NCBI RefSeq assembly: GCF_000003815.2
Contig: NC_049986.1
Coordinates: forward strand, 24,691,310-24,755,309
Length of the DNA stretch: 64,000 bases
DNA from: Branchiostoma floridae
Lineage: Eukaryota > Chordata > Leptocardii > Amphioxiformes > Branchiostomatidae
Reading direction: 5' to 3'
This document shows, one piece after another, positions 63,367 to 64,000 of the stretch. Below the pieces are notes generated by a model. The model saw only the letters and a list, made by a program, of their open reading frames with translations. It searched no databases and was not told where the DNA came from. The position numbers and the translations under genes are program-made. Position 1 is the first letter of the stretch; every line of letters starts with the position of its first letter.

Positions 63367-64000
63367 GGTTGGCTGAAAAAGCCAAGCTTTAGCGGGACGC
63401 ATGGTCCTGCAGCCATAGAAAAAGCATACAGTTTGCCCCATTCTGGGGATGACTGCTTTACCCTTTTTAAACTCTACCAGCAAGGGGTTCATTCAATACG
63501 TCTTATTGATTGAACCTTTTTGCTACTAGTAATAAAACTCTTTGTATTATTTTTCACCAGCCAGTGTTTTGGTGATTGTCTGTCTTCAGGGCAATACTGA
63601 CTAGTTCTACTTCACACTTCTGCTGCAGTACTCCACACTGCGGCTAGGTGTCACTGCTGCAGCGTGATCAATGCGGACCCAAAATGTCCTTTACGCATAC
63701 GTACACATGCTATATTGCTATACATGGAAAGATGAGCTGAGTATCTCTGCTTTAAAAAACACTACCCCGGTCTGAAGGGTTTGATCAAGACGACAAACCA
63801 TGGTTTCAAACTGCAATATTTTGAAAATATTGCACTTTGAGAAAAAACGCATATGGACTTGATATCCCTAGCTACTCACACACTCACTCTCCGGTTTATC
63901 GTCTGTTGTTCCCCATCCTGTGGGGGTTAGACGTGCTTGCATGTAGATGAGGGGGCTCGCCAGCGTCCTTTATCATTTGAGTTGACACTCTGTTTTTAAA
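63367..64000. other. Unassigned right end
   Basis: AGTAATAAAACTCTTTGTAT at 63528 could be a plus-strand poly(A) signal and would suit a 3' UTR continuing from the 59.9/63.0-kb duplicate. No ORF recognised. Confidence 0.3.

Overview
The window is metazoan genomic DNA, most likely from a lancelet (Branchiostoma). The evidence is intron-split genes with GT/AG junctions, a recognisable meiotic gene, and a very dense load of short inverted-repeat elements, CR1/Jockey-type LINE pieces, Penelope-like pieces and minisatellites. There is no sign of bacterial gene organisation. Nine runs of N break the sequence. The species call is inference from the repeat style; a megablast of any non-repeat stretch would settle it.

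The best-supported gene is CCNB1IP1 (HEI10) on the minus strand. Five coding exons run from 61.43 kb down to 32.81 kb, including a 23-nt micro-exon. Their phases agree exactly and together they encode about 162 residues: the coiled coil and the C-terminal tail. The RING-encoding 5' exons are not visible and probably lie beyond 64 kb or in a gap. Inside its 22.9-kb intron, on the plus strand, lies a probable small secreted coiled-coil gene. Its exon 1 (signal peptide, 50.69 kb) and exon 2 (coiled coil, 55.95 kb) are phase-compatible, and a tentative last exon lies at 59.61 kb.

Layout: 0-6.7 kb, nested LINE fragments, hAT and Harbinger-like elements; 6.7-15 kb, fold-back elements, minisatellites, a tRNA-derived SINE with target duplication, a broken retroelement ORF and a hAT element; 15.9-30.3 kb, a nest of Penelope-like element copies with MITE and SINE insertions; 30.3-32.3 kb, dispersed repeats; 32.3-39.5 kb, the 3' half of CCNB1IP1; 39.5-50 kb, large tandem arrays (92, 144 and 295 bp) and a possible 4.2-kb unclassified element; 50-60 kb, the nested gene with its exon-derived 66-bp array; 60-64 kb, duplicated sequence around gaps and the most upstream visible CCNB1IP1 exon.

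Two patterns stand out. First, several different miniature TIR families (ends TAGTCTCTACC, TAGTCTCCAAGCAG, TACTCTCCAAGCAG, TACCCTGGGAGCC) all generate 9-bp target duplications. Second, minisatellites repeatedly begin at exon edges and so multiply splice-site-like sequences.
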